This document shows, piece after piece, positions 35,595 through 44,635 of a DNA stretch of 64,000 nt. The stretch is from Cellulomonas sp. SLBN-39. Its GTDB lineage: Bacteria; Actinomycetota; Actinomycetes; Actinomycetales; Cellulomonadaceae. Location of the stretch: positions 186,001 to 250,000 of the forward strand of contig NZ_VFOA01000001.1 in the NCBI RefSeq assembly GCF_006715865.1. The letters are read 5' to 3'. The notes under the pieces are model-generated. The model was not told the DNA's origin. It was given only the letters and a program-made list of their open reading frames with translations, and did not search any database. Within the stretch, counting starts at the first letter, position 1. The number at the start of each line of letters is the position of its first letter. The position numbers and the translations under genes were made by a program.

Positions 35595-35959
35595 GCGACG
35601 GCGAGGCCGGGCGTGCGCCGGGGCGACCCGCCGGGCCCGCCGCCGACCCGCTGGCCGCCGAGCGGACCGCACTCGCGTGGCGGCGGACGGCGCTCGCGCT
35701 GCTGGGCGGGTCGCTGGCCGCGGGTCGTCTGCTGCAGCCCACGCTCGGCGGGGCCGCGTGGGGCGTCGCCGGCGTCGGCGTGGTCCTGGCGGTGCTCGTG
35801 CTCGCGGTCGCGCACCGGCGCCGGGTCCTGGCGCGGGCCGACGTCCGCGACCCCGCGCACCCGCACGGCGTCGTGGGAGGGGGCCGGCTCGTCACCGTGA
35901 CGGCCGCGGGCACCGCGCTGCTGGGGCTGTGCGGCGTCCTCCTGGTCGCACGCGGCTGA
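35591..35959 (+). CDS. DUF202 (YidG-like) membrane protein
   Basis: 122 residues. PLAAERTALAWRRTALALL is the DUF202 signature, then two or three hydrophobic helices and a short end. Paired with the previous gene as yidH/yidG are in E. coli, an arrangement that suggests a heteromeric membrane complex. Function unknown. Confidence 0.92.
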   Translation: MSDGEAGRAPGRPAGPAADPLAAERTALAWRRTALALLGGSLAAGRLLQPTLGGAAWGVAGVGVVLAVLVLAVAHRRRVLARADVRDPAHPHGVVGGGRLVTVTAAGTALLGLCGVLLVARG

Positions 35960-35990
35960 GCGACCGCCACGACCGGCGCGGCAGCGCCCG

Positions 35991-37067
35991 TCAGGGCACG
36001 CGCGCCGTCCACACCGGGTCGTCGAACTTGGTCGCGACGAGCTCGAGGGACCGGGCGACCTCCGCGGGACGCAACGCGTCGTCGACCGTGCGGAACCGCG
36101 TGCGGAAGTGCGCGACGAACGCGTCGATGACCTGCTCGCGCGGCATCTGCGTCTGCGAGCGCACCGGGTCGACGCGCTTGTTGGCCGAGCGGGTGCCCTT
36201 GTCCGACAGCTTCTCGCGGCCGATGCGCAGCACCTCGAGCATCTTGTCGGCGTCGATGTCGTACGACATGGTCACGTGGTGCAGCACCGCGCCGCCGGCG
36301 AGGCGCTTCTGCGCGGACCCGGCGAGCTTGCCCGCGGGCGAGGCGATGTCGTTCAGGCCGGTGAGGCTCGCGGCGACGCCGACGTCGGCGAGCGCCCCCA
36401 GCACCCACTGGTTGAGGAACGCGTACGACGCCTCGAACGTCATGCCGTCCACGAGGGACGCGGGCACGACGAGGGAGAACGTGATGCAGTTGCCCGCCTC
36501 CATGAACATCGCCCCGCCGCCGGAGATCCGTCGGACGACGGTCACGCCGTGCCGCTGGGCGGCCTCGAGGTCGACCTCGTTGCGCAGCGACTGGAACGAG
36601 CCGATGACCACGGCCGGCTCCTCCCACTCCCAGAACCGCAGCGTGGCGCCGCGCCGGCCCGCGGCGAGCTCCTCGGCGAGCACCTGGTCGAGGGCGGCGT
36701 GCTGCGCGGGCGGCATGGGCCCGGGCAGCAGCAGGGCGAACTCGTGGTCGTCCCACGACGTCGACAGGCCCAGCGCGCGGCGCACCGCGACGGCGACCGC
36801 CCGGGTGTCGAACCCGACCATCGCGACGGGCGCGGCGAGACGGCCCTGGTCCTGCGCGAGCGTCAGGGCGTCGTCGAGGACCTGGGCGAGCTGGCCGACC
36901 GTCGCGTCCGCGGCCACGCCGTCGAGCGCCGCGGCGAGCACGTCCAGCGCCTCGTCCGGCTCGAGGAAGAAGTCCCCGCTCAGCGCCACGTCGCGCAGCC
37001 GGCCGTCGACCACGTCGACGTCGACCACGACCATCTTGCCCTCGGGGACCTTGTACGCACCGTGCAC
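35991..37067 (-). CDS. lplA: Lipoate-protein ligase with N-terminal accessory domain
   Basis: 358 residues. The catalytic core holds RRISGGGAMF, GNCITFSLV and GLNDIASPAGKLAGSAQKR with the adenylate lysine region, so it should attach lipoate to E2 and GcvH subunits. The first ~90 residues (GKMVVVDVDVVDGRLRDVAL, SGDFFLEPDEALD) are the accessory domain that in E. coli LplA is C-terminal; here it is N-terminal. It could also be an octanoyl transferase of the LipM type. Lipoyl-dependent Kgd partners fit. Confidence 0.88.
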   Translation of the reverse strand: MHGAYKVPEGKMVVVDVDVVDGRLRDVALSGDFFLEPDEALDVLAAALDGVAADATVGQLAQVLDDALTLAQDQGRLAAPVAMVGFDTRAVAVAVRRALGLSTSWDDHEFALLLPGPMPPAQHAALDQVLAEELAAGRRGATLRFWEWEEPAVVIGSFQSLRNEVDLEAAQRHGVTVVRRISGGGAMFMEAGNCITFSLVVPASLVDGMTFEASYAFLNQWVLGALADVGVAASLTGLNDIASPAGKLAGSAQKRLAGGAVLHHVTMSYDIDADKMLEVLRIGREKLSDKGTRSANKRVDPVRSQTQMPREQVIDAFVAHFRTRFRTVDDALRPAEVARSLELVATKFDDPVWTARVP

Positions 37068-37114
37068 GCCCCCACCCTAGGCGCGTGCGGCCCCGGGACG
37101 CCGGGACCGTCGCC

Positions 37115-38074
37115 TCAGCCCGTCGGCGCGGGCGTGGCGGTGGCGACCTGGGCCGCGACCGCGCTGCGCGCCCGCTCCTGGACGACGGCGCTGACCTCGA
37201 CGGGGTCGCCCAGCACGGCGGACGGTTCCTCGACGGCCCGCGGGTCCAGGGCCGTCGCCGTCCAGGCCACCAGGGCGTCGCCGACGAGGACGTAGCCGCG
37301 GTACTGGGCCCGCACGTCGTCGCCGTCGTCGACGGTGGCCTCCTGCACGATGCCGGGGTAGACGCCGCGGCCCTCGATCGCCGGCTCGGTGGTCCACACG
37401 GTCCGCCGCGTCCCGGTGCCCGCCGTCGGGCTGGGGCTGGCGCCCGACGGGGCCTCGTCGGGCGCGTCCGCCAGCACGTACCGGGGGCAGGCGTCGACCG
37501 CGGTGACGAGCTCGCGGAACGCGTCCCGGGCCGACTGCTGGGAGTCGAGCACGACGACCTCCTGGGTCACGTCCAGCGCGTCGTTCTCCCACCGCTGCGC
37601 GTCGTACGCGTCCGGGGCACGGCCGACGACGGTGAGCGCGACGGTGCAGGCGGGCGGCGTCACCGCGGCGCCGTCCGGCAGCCCCCAGGCGAGGCCGCCG
37701 GGCTCGACGGTGGGCCGTACGCCGTCGGCGGCGCCGGGGAGCGCGTCCTCGACGTCACGGCGCGTGAGCAGCAGGGAGCCGAGCGTCTCCTCGTCGAAGG
37801 ACGCGCTGTCGCCGGGCAGCGTGGCGGCCGGCGTGGGGGTGGCCGTGGACGGGTCGGGCGCGGTCGCCGTGGTCACCGGCGGCGGGGCCGCGTCGCCGGT
37901 GTTCCAGGGCTGCGTCACGCCCACCCCGAGGACCAGCAGCGCGAGGAGCACCAGCACGAGGGCCCACGTGCCGCCCCGGCTGTGGGCCCGCCACCCGTGC
38001 GCCGGCCAGTCGTCGTCCTCCGGCGCCCAGCGCGCTGGCTCGAGGCTGGACGGGCCGGGGTCCGTGCCGGACAC
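37115..38074 (-). CDS. Membrane-anchored extracellular sensor-domain-like protein
   Basis: 319 residues. A cytosolic 35-residue start is followed by one helix (TWALVLVLLALLVLGVGV) and a Thr/Pro-rich linker, then an extracellular domain of ~230 residues with four cysteines or fewer. The layout and the pattern LLLTRRDVEDALPG resemble the PknH-type sensor domain found as stand-alone exported proteins in actinobacteria. AGGAG lies 6 bases before the GTG at 38074, which I prefer over GTG 38107. Ligand unknown. Confidence 0.7.
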   Translation of the reverse strand: MSGTDPGPSSLEPARWAPEDDDWPAHGWRAHSRGGTWALVLVLLALLVLGVGVTQPWNTGDAAPPPVTTATAPDPSTATPTPAATLPGDSASFDEETLGSLLLTRRDVEDALPGAADGVRPTVEPGGLAWGLPDGAAVTPPACTVALTVVGRAPDAYDAQRWENDALDVTQEVVVLDSQQSARDAFRELVTAVDACPRYVLADAPDEAPSGASPSPTAGTGTRRTVWTTEPAIEGRGVYPGIVQEATVDDGDDVRAQYRGYVLVGDALVAWTATALDPRAVEEPSAVLGDPVEVSAVVQERARSAVAAQVATATPAPTG

Positions 38075-38152
38075 GGGGTGCTCCTCTCGCGGTGGGCGGG
38101 TCGCCACCCGCTGAAGGCTAGGCCGTCCGACGGGCCGACGCGCGGTCCGCGC

Positions 38153-39766
38153 TCAGCGCGGCGCCACCCCGCGGTGGCGCAGGCCCCAGATGGTCGAGTC
38201 GGTCAGCGCCTCCCACGAGGCCTCGATGAGGTTGGGCCCCACCCCGACGGTGCTCCACGACGTCTCGCCGTCGGTCGTCTCGATGAGGACCCGCGTGACC
38301 GCGTCGGTGCCGTGCATCTGGTCGAGGATGCGGACCTTGAAGTCGATGAGCTCGAACTCGGCGAGCTCGGGGTACACGCGCAGCAGGGCCTGCCGCAGGG
38401 CGTGGTCCAGGGCGTTGACGGGCCCGTTGCCCTCCCCCGTGCTGACGATCCGCTCGCCGCCGGCGTGCAGCTTGACGGTCGCCTCGGCCGTGGCGGGCGT
38501 GCCGCGCCCGCCGTTGCGCTCGACGATCGCCCGCCACGACTCGACCCGGAAGTACGCCGGGCGCCGGCCCTCGACCTCCTCGACGAGCAGCAGCTCGAAC
38601 GAGGCGTCGGCGGCCTCGAACGTGTAGCCGTTGGCCTCGGAGTCCTTGACGCGGTGGGTCAGGCGGGCCAGGACGTCGGGGTGCTCGGCGAGGTCGTACC
38701 CGAGCTGGCGGCCCTTGAGCTCGATGGACGCGCGCCCGGCCATGTCCGACACCAGCATCCTCATGTCGTTGCCGACCAGGCCGGGGTCGGTGTGCTGGTA
38801 GAGGTCCGGGTCGACCTTGATCGCGGAGGCGTGCAGCCCGGCCTTGTGCGCGAACGCGCTCGCCCCGACGTACGGCTGGCGGGCGAACGGCGAGATGTTG
38901 GTGAGCTCGCTGATGGCGTGCGCGATACGCGTGAGCTCGGCGAGCCCGCCGGGGACGCCGTCGGTGCGGGCCAGCACGGGGCGCCCGAGCTTGAGCTCGA
39001 GGTTGGCGACCACGGAGAGCAGGTCGGCGTTGCCGGTGCGCTCGCCGTAGCCGTTGACGGTGCCCTGCACGTGCGCGCAGCCGGCCTCGACGGCGGCGAG
39101 GGTGTTGGCGACCGCGCAGCCGGAGTCGTTGTGGGCGTGCATGCCGAGCACGGCGTGGGGGCCGACGTGCCGCCGCAGGTCGAGGACGACGTCGCGGACC
39201 TGGTCGGGCAGCATCCCGCCGTTGGTGTCGCACAGCGCGACGACCTCGGCGCCCGCCTCGAACGCGGCCAGCACGGCGGCGCGCGCGTACGCGGCGTCGA
39301 CGGCGAACCCGTCGAAGAAGTGCTCGGCGTCCACGACCACGCGCCGGCCCTCGCGGCGCAGGAACGCCACCGTGTCGGTGATCATGGCGAGGTTCTCGTC
39401 CGGCGTGGTGCGCAGCGCGCGCTCCACGTGCCGCACGTCGGACTTGGCGACGACGGTCACGACCGGCGCCTCGGAGTCGACCAGGGCCCGGACCTGCGGG
39501 TCGTCGACGGCCCGGGTGCCCGGCTTGCGGGTCGCGCCGAACGCCGCGAGCTCCGCGTTGCGCAGGTCGAGCTCCTTGGCGGCCCGCTTGAAGAACTCGG
39601 TGTCCTTGGGGACGGCGCCCGGCCAGCCGCCCTCGATGAACCCCACGCCGAGCTCGTCGAGCAGCGGGGCGATCGCGAGCTTGTCCGCGACGGAGAGGTT
39701 GATGCCCTCCTGCTGGGCGCCGTCGCGCAGCGTGGTGTCGTAGACGTGGAAGGTCGGGTCGGTCAC
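38153..39766 (-). CDS. cimA: Citramalate synthase
   Basis: 537 residues. HMGL-like barrel with VYDTTLRDGAQQEGINLSVA, FIEGGWPGAVPKDTEFFK, LCDTNGGMLPDQVRD and MHAHNDSGCAVANTLAAVEA, then the LeuA-type regulatory dimer domain at the C-terminus. It condenses pyruvate and acetyl-CoA to citramalate, entering isoleucine synthesis without threonine. GAGGAG lies 6 bases before the GTG. Ahead of it are a leader peptide and terminator, so it is probably controlled by branched-chain amino acid supply. The family is distinguished from LeuA by length and the GWPG motif. Confidence 0.92.
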   Translation of the reverse strand: MTDPTFHVYDTTLRDGAQQEGINLSVADKLAIAPLLDELGVGFIEGGWPGAVPKDTEFFKRAAKELDLRNAELAAFGATRKPGTRAVDDPQVRALVDSEAPVVTVVAKSDVRHVERALRTTPDENLAMITDTVAFLRREGRRVVVDAEHFFDGFAVDAAYARAAVLAAFEAGAEVVALCDTNGGMLPDQVRDVVLDLRRHVGPHAVLGMHAHNDSGCAVANTLAAVEAGCAHVQGTVNGYGERTGNADLLSVVANLELKLGRPVLARTDGVPGGLAELTRIAHAISELTNISPFARQPYVGASAFAHKAGLHASAIKVDPDLYQHTDPGLVGNDMRMLVSDMAGRASIELKGRQLGYDLAEHPDVLARLTHRVKDSEANGYTFEAADASFELLLVEEVEGRRPAYFRVESWRAIVERNGGRGTPATAEATVKLHAGGERIVSTGEGNGPVNALDHALRQALLRVYPELAEFELIDFKVRILDQMHGTDAVTRVLIETTDGETSWSTVGVGPNLIEASWEALTDSTIWGLRHRGVAPR

Positions 39767-39893
39767 GGCGTGCTCCTCGGGGGCGTGCGGCGCGGGTGTC
39801 GACGTCGGCGGCCGGCGGGGGTGTGCCGGTCCCGTCGCGACGGCTCCGACCGGCGGGGGTGGTGCCGGGCGGACCATCGTGTCCCAACAAAAA

Positions 39894-39916
39894 GACCCCC
39901 CGGGGTACGGGAGGTC
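39894..39916 (-). terminator. Attenuator terminator upstream of cimA
   Basis: On the minus strand GACCTCCCG, loop TACCC, CGGGGGGTC (one G-U pair), then TTTTT. It lies between the leader peptide and cimA, so read-through must be regulated for cimA to be expressed from an upstream promoter. Confidence 0.8.
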
Positions 39917-39917
39917 G

Positions 39918-39944
39918 GCGCGTCGGACATCGTGTCCGACGCGC
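39918..39944 (-). promoter_or_regulatory. Leader hairpin between leader peptide stop and terminator
   Basis: Perfect 12-bp arms (39918-39929, 39933-39944) with a 3-base loop. The last base of the leader stop codon is part of the stem. A stalled or released ribosome would change whether it forms, as in pause or antitermination hairpins of attenuators. Confidence 0.65.
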
Positions 39945-39973
39945 TACACGATGATGAGCGTGAAGCGGGTCAC
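39944..39973 (-). CDS. Branched-chain amino acid leader peptide (cimA attenuator)
   Basis: Nine-residue frame GTG to TAG: MTRFTLIIV. The run Leu-Ile-Ile-Val at the end is the sensing element expected for a leader of Ile/Val/Leu genes. It ends one base inside a perfect hairpin, followed by an intrinsic terminator. It lies about 175 bases before the cimA GTG. A -10-like GACCAT stands six bases before the GTG, which would make the leader mRNA leaderless. This is too short for gene callers and rests on arrangement alone. Confidence 0.75.
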   Translation of the reverse strand: MTRFTLIIV

Positions 39974-40033
39974 AGCGCGATGGTCGCACACGGTGCGAGG
40001 CCCCGGCACGTCGTCCAGCTGGTGGGACGGGTG

Positions 40034-40063
40034 TCCGTGGGGCGGGCGGTCCCGCCCCACGGA
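40034..40063 (-). terminator. Hairpin terminator after ilvE
   Basis: Perfect 13-bp arms around a four-base loop, 5 bases past the ilvE stop. It isolates the following cimA leader from ilvE transcription. Confidence 0.8.
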
Positions 40064-40068
40064 GCACG

Positions 40069-41178
40069 TCAGACGAGCCGGTGCATCCAGCCGTGCCGGT
40101 CGGTCGCCCGGCCGTACTGGATGTCGGTCAGCTCGGCGCGCACACGCATCGTCACCGGCCCGGCGGCTCCGTCCCCGACGGTGTGGTCGAAGCCCTCGCC
40201 GGCGAGCCGGCCGATCGGGGTCACGACCGCGGCCGTGCCGCACGCGAACACCTCCGTCACGGACCCGTCCGCGAGGCCCGCCAGCAGCGTCGTCAGCGGC
40301 ACGTCGGCCTCGGAGACCTCGTGGCCGGCGTCGGTGAGGATCTGCACGATCGACGAGCGCGTGACGCCCTCGAGGATCGAGCCGGACAGGGCGGGCGTGA
40401 CCACGCGGCCGTCGGCGTGCACGACGAACACGTTCATGCCGCCGAGCTCCTCGAGGAGCGTGTTGGTCGACGCGTCGAGGAAGCAGACCTGCTCGAAGCC
40501 CTTGGCGTAGGCCTCCTGCTGGGGCAGCAGGCTCGCGGCGTAGTTGCCGCCGCACTTGGCCGCACCCGTGCCGCCGGCGCCGGCGCGGTGGTGCTCCTGC
40601 GAGACCCAGATCGCGACGGGCTGCACGCCGCCCGCGAAGTACGGGCCGACGGGCGAGGCGATGACGAGGAACTCGGCCTCGAGCGACGGGCGGACCCCGA
40701 GGAAGCTCTCGGAGGCGTACATGAACGGCCGCAGGTAGAGGCTGGTCTCCTCCCCCGACGGCACCCACGGCTCGTCGACGCCGACGAGGGCGGCGATCGC
40801 ACCGAGGAAGTCGTCGGTGGCGAGCTCGGGCAGCGCGAGCCGGCGGGCGGAGCGCTGGAACCGCTCGGCGTTGGCCTGCGGGCGGAACGTCCAGACGCTG
40901 CCGTCGGGGTACCGGTACGCCTTGAGACCCTCGAAGATCTCCTGCGCGTAGTGCAGCACCGCGGTCGCGGGGTCCAGCTGGAGGGGGCCGTAGGGCTCGA
41001 CCCGCCGGCCGTGCCAGCCCTCGGCCTGCGACCAGCTGATGCGGGACATGTGCTCGGTGAACACCGTGCCGAACCGCGGGGCGGCGAGCGCGGCGGCCCG
41101 CTCCGCCTCGGGGACGGGGGTGGTCGTACGGGTGACCGCGAACGCCGGGGCGGACGTGGGGGACGCGAGAGTGCTCAT
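40069..41178 (-). CDS. ilvE: Branched-chain amino acid aminotransferase
   Basis: 369-residue class IV PLP enzyme, last step of Ile, Val and Leu synthesis. Key blocks: HYAQEIFEGLKAYRYPDGSV, LYLRPFMYASE, VAIWVSQEHHRAGAGGTG and the PLP lysine in AAKCGGNYAASL, then LEELGGMNVFVV. AAGG lies 9 bases before the ATG at 41178. Downstream is a strong terminator. Pathway partner leuB lies just upstream on the same strand. Confidence 0.96.
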   Translation of the reverse strand: MSTLASPTSAPAFAVTRTTTPVPEAERAAALAAPRFGTVFTEHMSRISWSQAEGWHGRRVEPYGPLQLDPATAVLHYAQEIFEGLKAYRYPDGSVWTFRPQANAERFQRSARRLALPELATDDFLGAIAALVGVDEPWVPSGEETSLYLRPFMYASESFLGVRPSLEAEFLVIASPVGPYFAGGVQPVAIWVSQEHHRAGAGGTGAAKCGGNYAASLLPQQEAYAKGFEQVCFLDASTNTLLEELGGMNVFVVHADGRVVTPALSGSILEGVTRSSIVQILTDAGHEVSEADVPLTTLLAGLADGSVTEVFACGTAAVVTPIGRLAGEGFDHTVGDGAAGPVTMRVRAELTDIQYGRATDRHGWMHRLV

Positions 41179-41264
41179 CAGGGGGCCTTTCACCAGGGTC
41201 GACGTCGACGGTACCGGTGCGGACGGCCGGGTGGACAGGTGCGGCGCGCGGGCGCCGGCGGCGG

Positions 41265-42329
41265 TCAGCCGGCGACGCGGGCGGCCAGCTCGGCACCCAC
41301 CTCGGCCGTCGACCGTACTCGCCCGGCCGTGCCGCGCTCGGCGAGGTCGGCGGCGACCGCGGCCTCCACGCGCGCGGCGGCGTCGGCGAGGCCGAGGTGG
41401 TCGAGCAGCATCGCGACCGAGAGGACGGTTGCCGTGGGGTCGGCCTTGCCCTGGCCCGCGATGTCGGGGGCCGAGCCGTGCACGGGCTCGAACATGCTGG
41501 GCGCCGTGCGGTCGGGGTTGATGTTGGCGGACGCGGCGAGGCCGATCCCGCCGGTGATGGCCGCGGCGAGGTCGGTGAGGATGTCGCCGAAGAGATTGTC
41601 GGTGACGATCACGTCGAACCGGGACGGATTCGTGACGAGGAAGATCGTCGCGGCGTCGACGTGCAGGTAGTCCACGGTCACGTCGGGGAACTCGGCGTTC
41701 ACGGCATCGACGGTGCGCCGCCACAGGTGACCGGCGTGCACGAGCACGTTGTGCTTGTGCACCAGCGTGAGCTTCTTGCGCGGACGGGCCGCGGCGCGGG
41801 CGAACGCGTCGCGCACGACCCGCTCCACGCCGAACGCGGTGTTGACGCTGACCTCGTTGGCCACCTCGTACGGGGTGCCGACCCGGATGGCGCCGCCGTT
41901 GCCGACGTACGGGCCCTCGGTGCCCTCGCGCACGACGACGAAGTCGACGTCGCCGGGCGCGGCCAGCGGGGAGGTGACGCCCGGGAAGAGCTTGCTCGGG
42001 CGCAGGTTGACGTAGTGGTCCAGCGCGAACCGCAGCCGCAGCAGCAGACCGCGCTCGAGGACGCCCGACGGGACGCCGGGGTCGCCGATCGCGCCGAGCA
42101 GGATGGCGTCGTGGCCCCGGATCGCGGCGAGGTCCTCGTCCGTGAGGGTCTGACCCGTGGCGTGCCAGCGACGTGCGCCGAGGTCGAAGTCCGTGGTGGT
42201 CACGGTCGTGCCGGTGCCGCGCAGGGCCTGCTCCAGCACGAGCAGCCCCTGCTCGACGACCTCGGTCCCGATGCCGTCGCCGGGCACCACGGCCAGCCGC
42301 AGGGACGGGGGGACGACGCGGTCGCTCAT
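41265..42329 (-). CDS. leuB: 3-isopropylmalate dehydrogenase
   Basis: 354 residues. [64 protein letters not shown] and [20 protein letters not shown] identify the leucine-specific beta-decarboxylating dehydrogenase of the actinobacterial type. Leaderless-type promoter: TAGGGT seven bases before the ATG. leuA, leuC and leuD are not in the window. Terminal [20 protein letters not shown] is normal. Confidence 0.96.
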   Translation of the reverse strand: MSDRVVPPSLRLAVVPGDGIGTEVVEQGLLVLEQALRGTGTTVTTTDFDLGARRWHATGQTLTDEDLAAIRGHDAILLGAIGDPGVPSGVLERGLLLRLRFALDHYVNLRPSKLFPGVTSPLAAPGDVDFVVVREGTEGPYVGNGGAIRVGTPYEVANEVSVNTAFGVERVVRDAFARAAARPRKKLTLVHKHNVLVHAGHLWRRTVDAVNAEFPDVTVDYLHVDAATIFLVTNPSRFDVIVTDNLFGDILTDLAAAITGGIGLAASANINPDRTAPSMFEPVHGSAPDIAGQGKADPTATVLSVAMLLDHLGLADAAARVEAAVAADLAERGTAGRVRSTAEVGAELAARVAG

Positions 42330-42342
42330 GCCGACCACCCTA
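42330..42342 (-). promoter_or_regulatory. Leaderless promoter element of leuB
   Basis: TAGGGT (42342-42337 on the minus strand), seven bases, then the ATG. Confidence 0.5.
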
Positions 42343-42409
42343 GCGACGCGTCCACGCACCGGACATCTCGTCTCATCTGACGGTCACCTCTCCGCCGCCG
42401 CGCAGCGCG

Positions 42410-42937
42410 TCACCGCCGCGGGTACACCACCTCGAACCGCTCGGTCACCACCGGCATCGTCGCGACGAACCGGTCGTCGCCCAGCACCCGGCGCCAGTAG
42501 CGCTCGTGCTCGACGCGCCACGACGCGAGCGACAGGTCGTCCTCGCCCTCCGCGGCGGCGAACGCCTCGTCGACCTGGTCGAACGGGACCACGACGACCT
42601 CGGTGGTGCGCAGCAGCGCCCGGGGCTCGCCGGCACCGTCCGTGACGATCGACAGCTCCCCGCGCCGCGGGAGCGCCACACCCTCGTCCTCGATCTCGGC
42701 CAGCGCGGTCGACGTGCCGGTCTTGCGCCCCTCGAGCACGAGCGCCAGCAGCTGGTCGGCCAGGGCCGGCGAGTCCCCGAAGGACCACGACGGCGGCGGG
42801 ACCACGTCGCGCACGAGCTCCCCCAGCACGCTGTCGAGCTTGCCCTGGCCGAGGTGGCCCCGGGCGGCCTCCCAGAAGGCCTGGATGCGGGTGTCCTCGA
42901 CGCCGTCGGGGGTGTGGTCCGTGCTCGGTCCGCTCAT
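42410..42937 (-). CDS. ASCH domain protein
   Basis: 175 residues. The pattern FGDSPALADQLLALVLEGRK, TSTALAEIEDEG and GELSIVTDGAGEPRALLRTT fits the ASCH/PUA-like fold, which binds RNA or modified nucleosides; bacterial members include an N4-acetylcytidine amidohydrolase. It lies between leuB and ilvC but has no obvious amino acid link. Start at ATG 42937. Confidence 0.88.
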   Translation of the reverse strand: MSGPSTDHTPDGVEDTRIQAFWEAARGHLGQGKLDSVLGELVRDVVPPPSWSFGDSPALADQLLALVLEGRKTGTSTALAEIEDEGVALPRRGELSIVTDGAGEPRALLRTTEVVVVPFDQVDEAFAAAEGEDDLSLASWRVEHERYWRRVLGDDRFVATMPVVTERFEVVYPRR

Positions 42938-42959
42938 GGGCCCATCCTCGCGGAAACGG

Positions 42960-42997
42960 CCGCGGCGCACCCGGTCGGACGACCGGGTGCGCCGCGG
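42960..42997 (-). terminator. Hairpin terminator after ilvC
   Basis: Perfect 17-bp arms with a GTCC loop on the minus strand, 11 bases past the ilvC stop. It closes the ilvBNC operon. Confidence 0.85.
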
Positions 42998-43008
42998 CGG
43001 CGTCGGGC

Positions 43009-44094
<1,086 letters not shown>

Positions 44095-44619
44095 TCAGGC
44101 CGAGCGGCCGACGCGCTCGAGCGCACGGTCGGTGATGGACCGCGAGCCGCGGCCGATGGCGACGGTGCCGGACTGCACGATCTCACGGATGCCGAACGGC
44201 TCGAGCGCCGCGAGCAGCGCCTCGAGCTTGCCCGGACCGCCGGTCGCCTCGACGACGACCGTGTCGGGCACGACGTCGACGACGTGCGCCCGGAACAGCT
44301 GGACGACCTCGAGCACGTGCGTGCGCTGGGAGACGTCGGCCTTGACCTTGACGAGCAGCAGCTCGCGCTGCACGGACGCGGCGTCCTCGAGCTCGACGAT
44401 CTTGATGACGTTGATCAGCTTGTTGAGCTGCTTGGTCACCTGCTCCAGCGGCAGCGCGTCGACGTCGACGACGACGGTGATGCGGCTGATCTCGTCGTGC
44501 TCCGTGGGGCCCACGGCCAGGGAGTGGATGTTGAACGAGCGGCGCGCGAACAGGCCGGCGACGCGCGTGAGCACGCCGGGCTTGTTCTCGACGAGGACGG
44601 ACAGGGTGTGGCGGGTCAT
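44095..44619 (-). CDS. ilvN: Acetolactate synthase small regulatory subunit
   Basis: 174 residues. N-terminal ACT domain LSVLVENKPGVLTRVAGLFA with RRSFNIHSLAVG, which binds valine or isoleucine for feedback inhibition, and the C-terminal ALS_ss domain (GTVAIGRGSRSI). Sits 16 bp after ilvB and is required for full activity and inhibition of that subunit. Confidence 0.97.
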   Translation of the reverse strand: MTRHTLSVLVENKPGVLTRVAGLFARRSFNIHSLAVGPTEHDEISRITVVVDVDALPLEQVTKQLNKLINVIKIVELEDAASVQRELLLVKVKADVSQRTHVLEVVQLFRAHVVDVVPDTVVVEATGGPGKLEALLAALEPFGIREIVQSGTVAIGRGSRSITDRALERVGRSA

Positions 44620-44635
44620 GGCTCGGCTTCCTTCC

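Noticed and set aside
38075-38107. Upstream GTG 38107 for the sensor-like protein
   Set aside because: GTG 38074 has AGGAG six bases before it.
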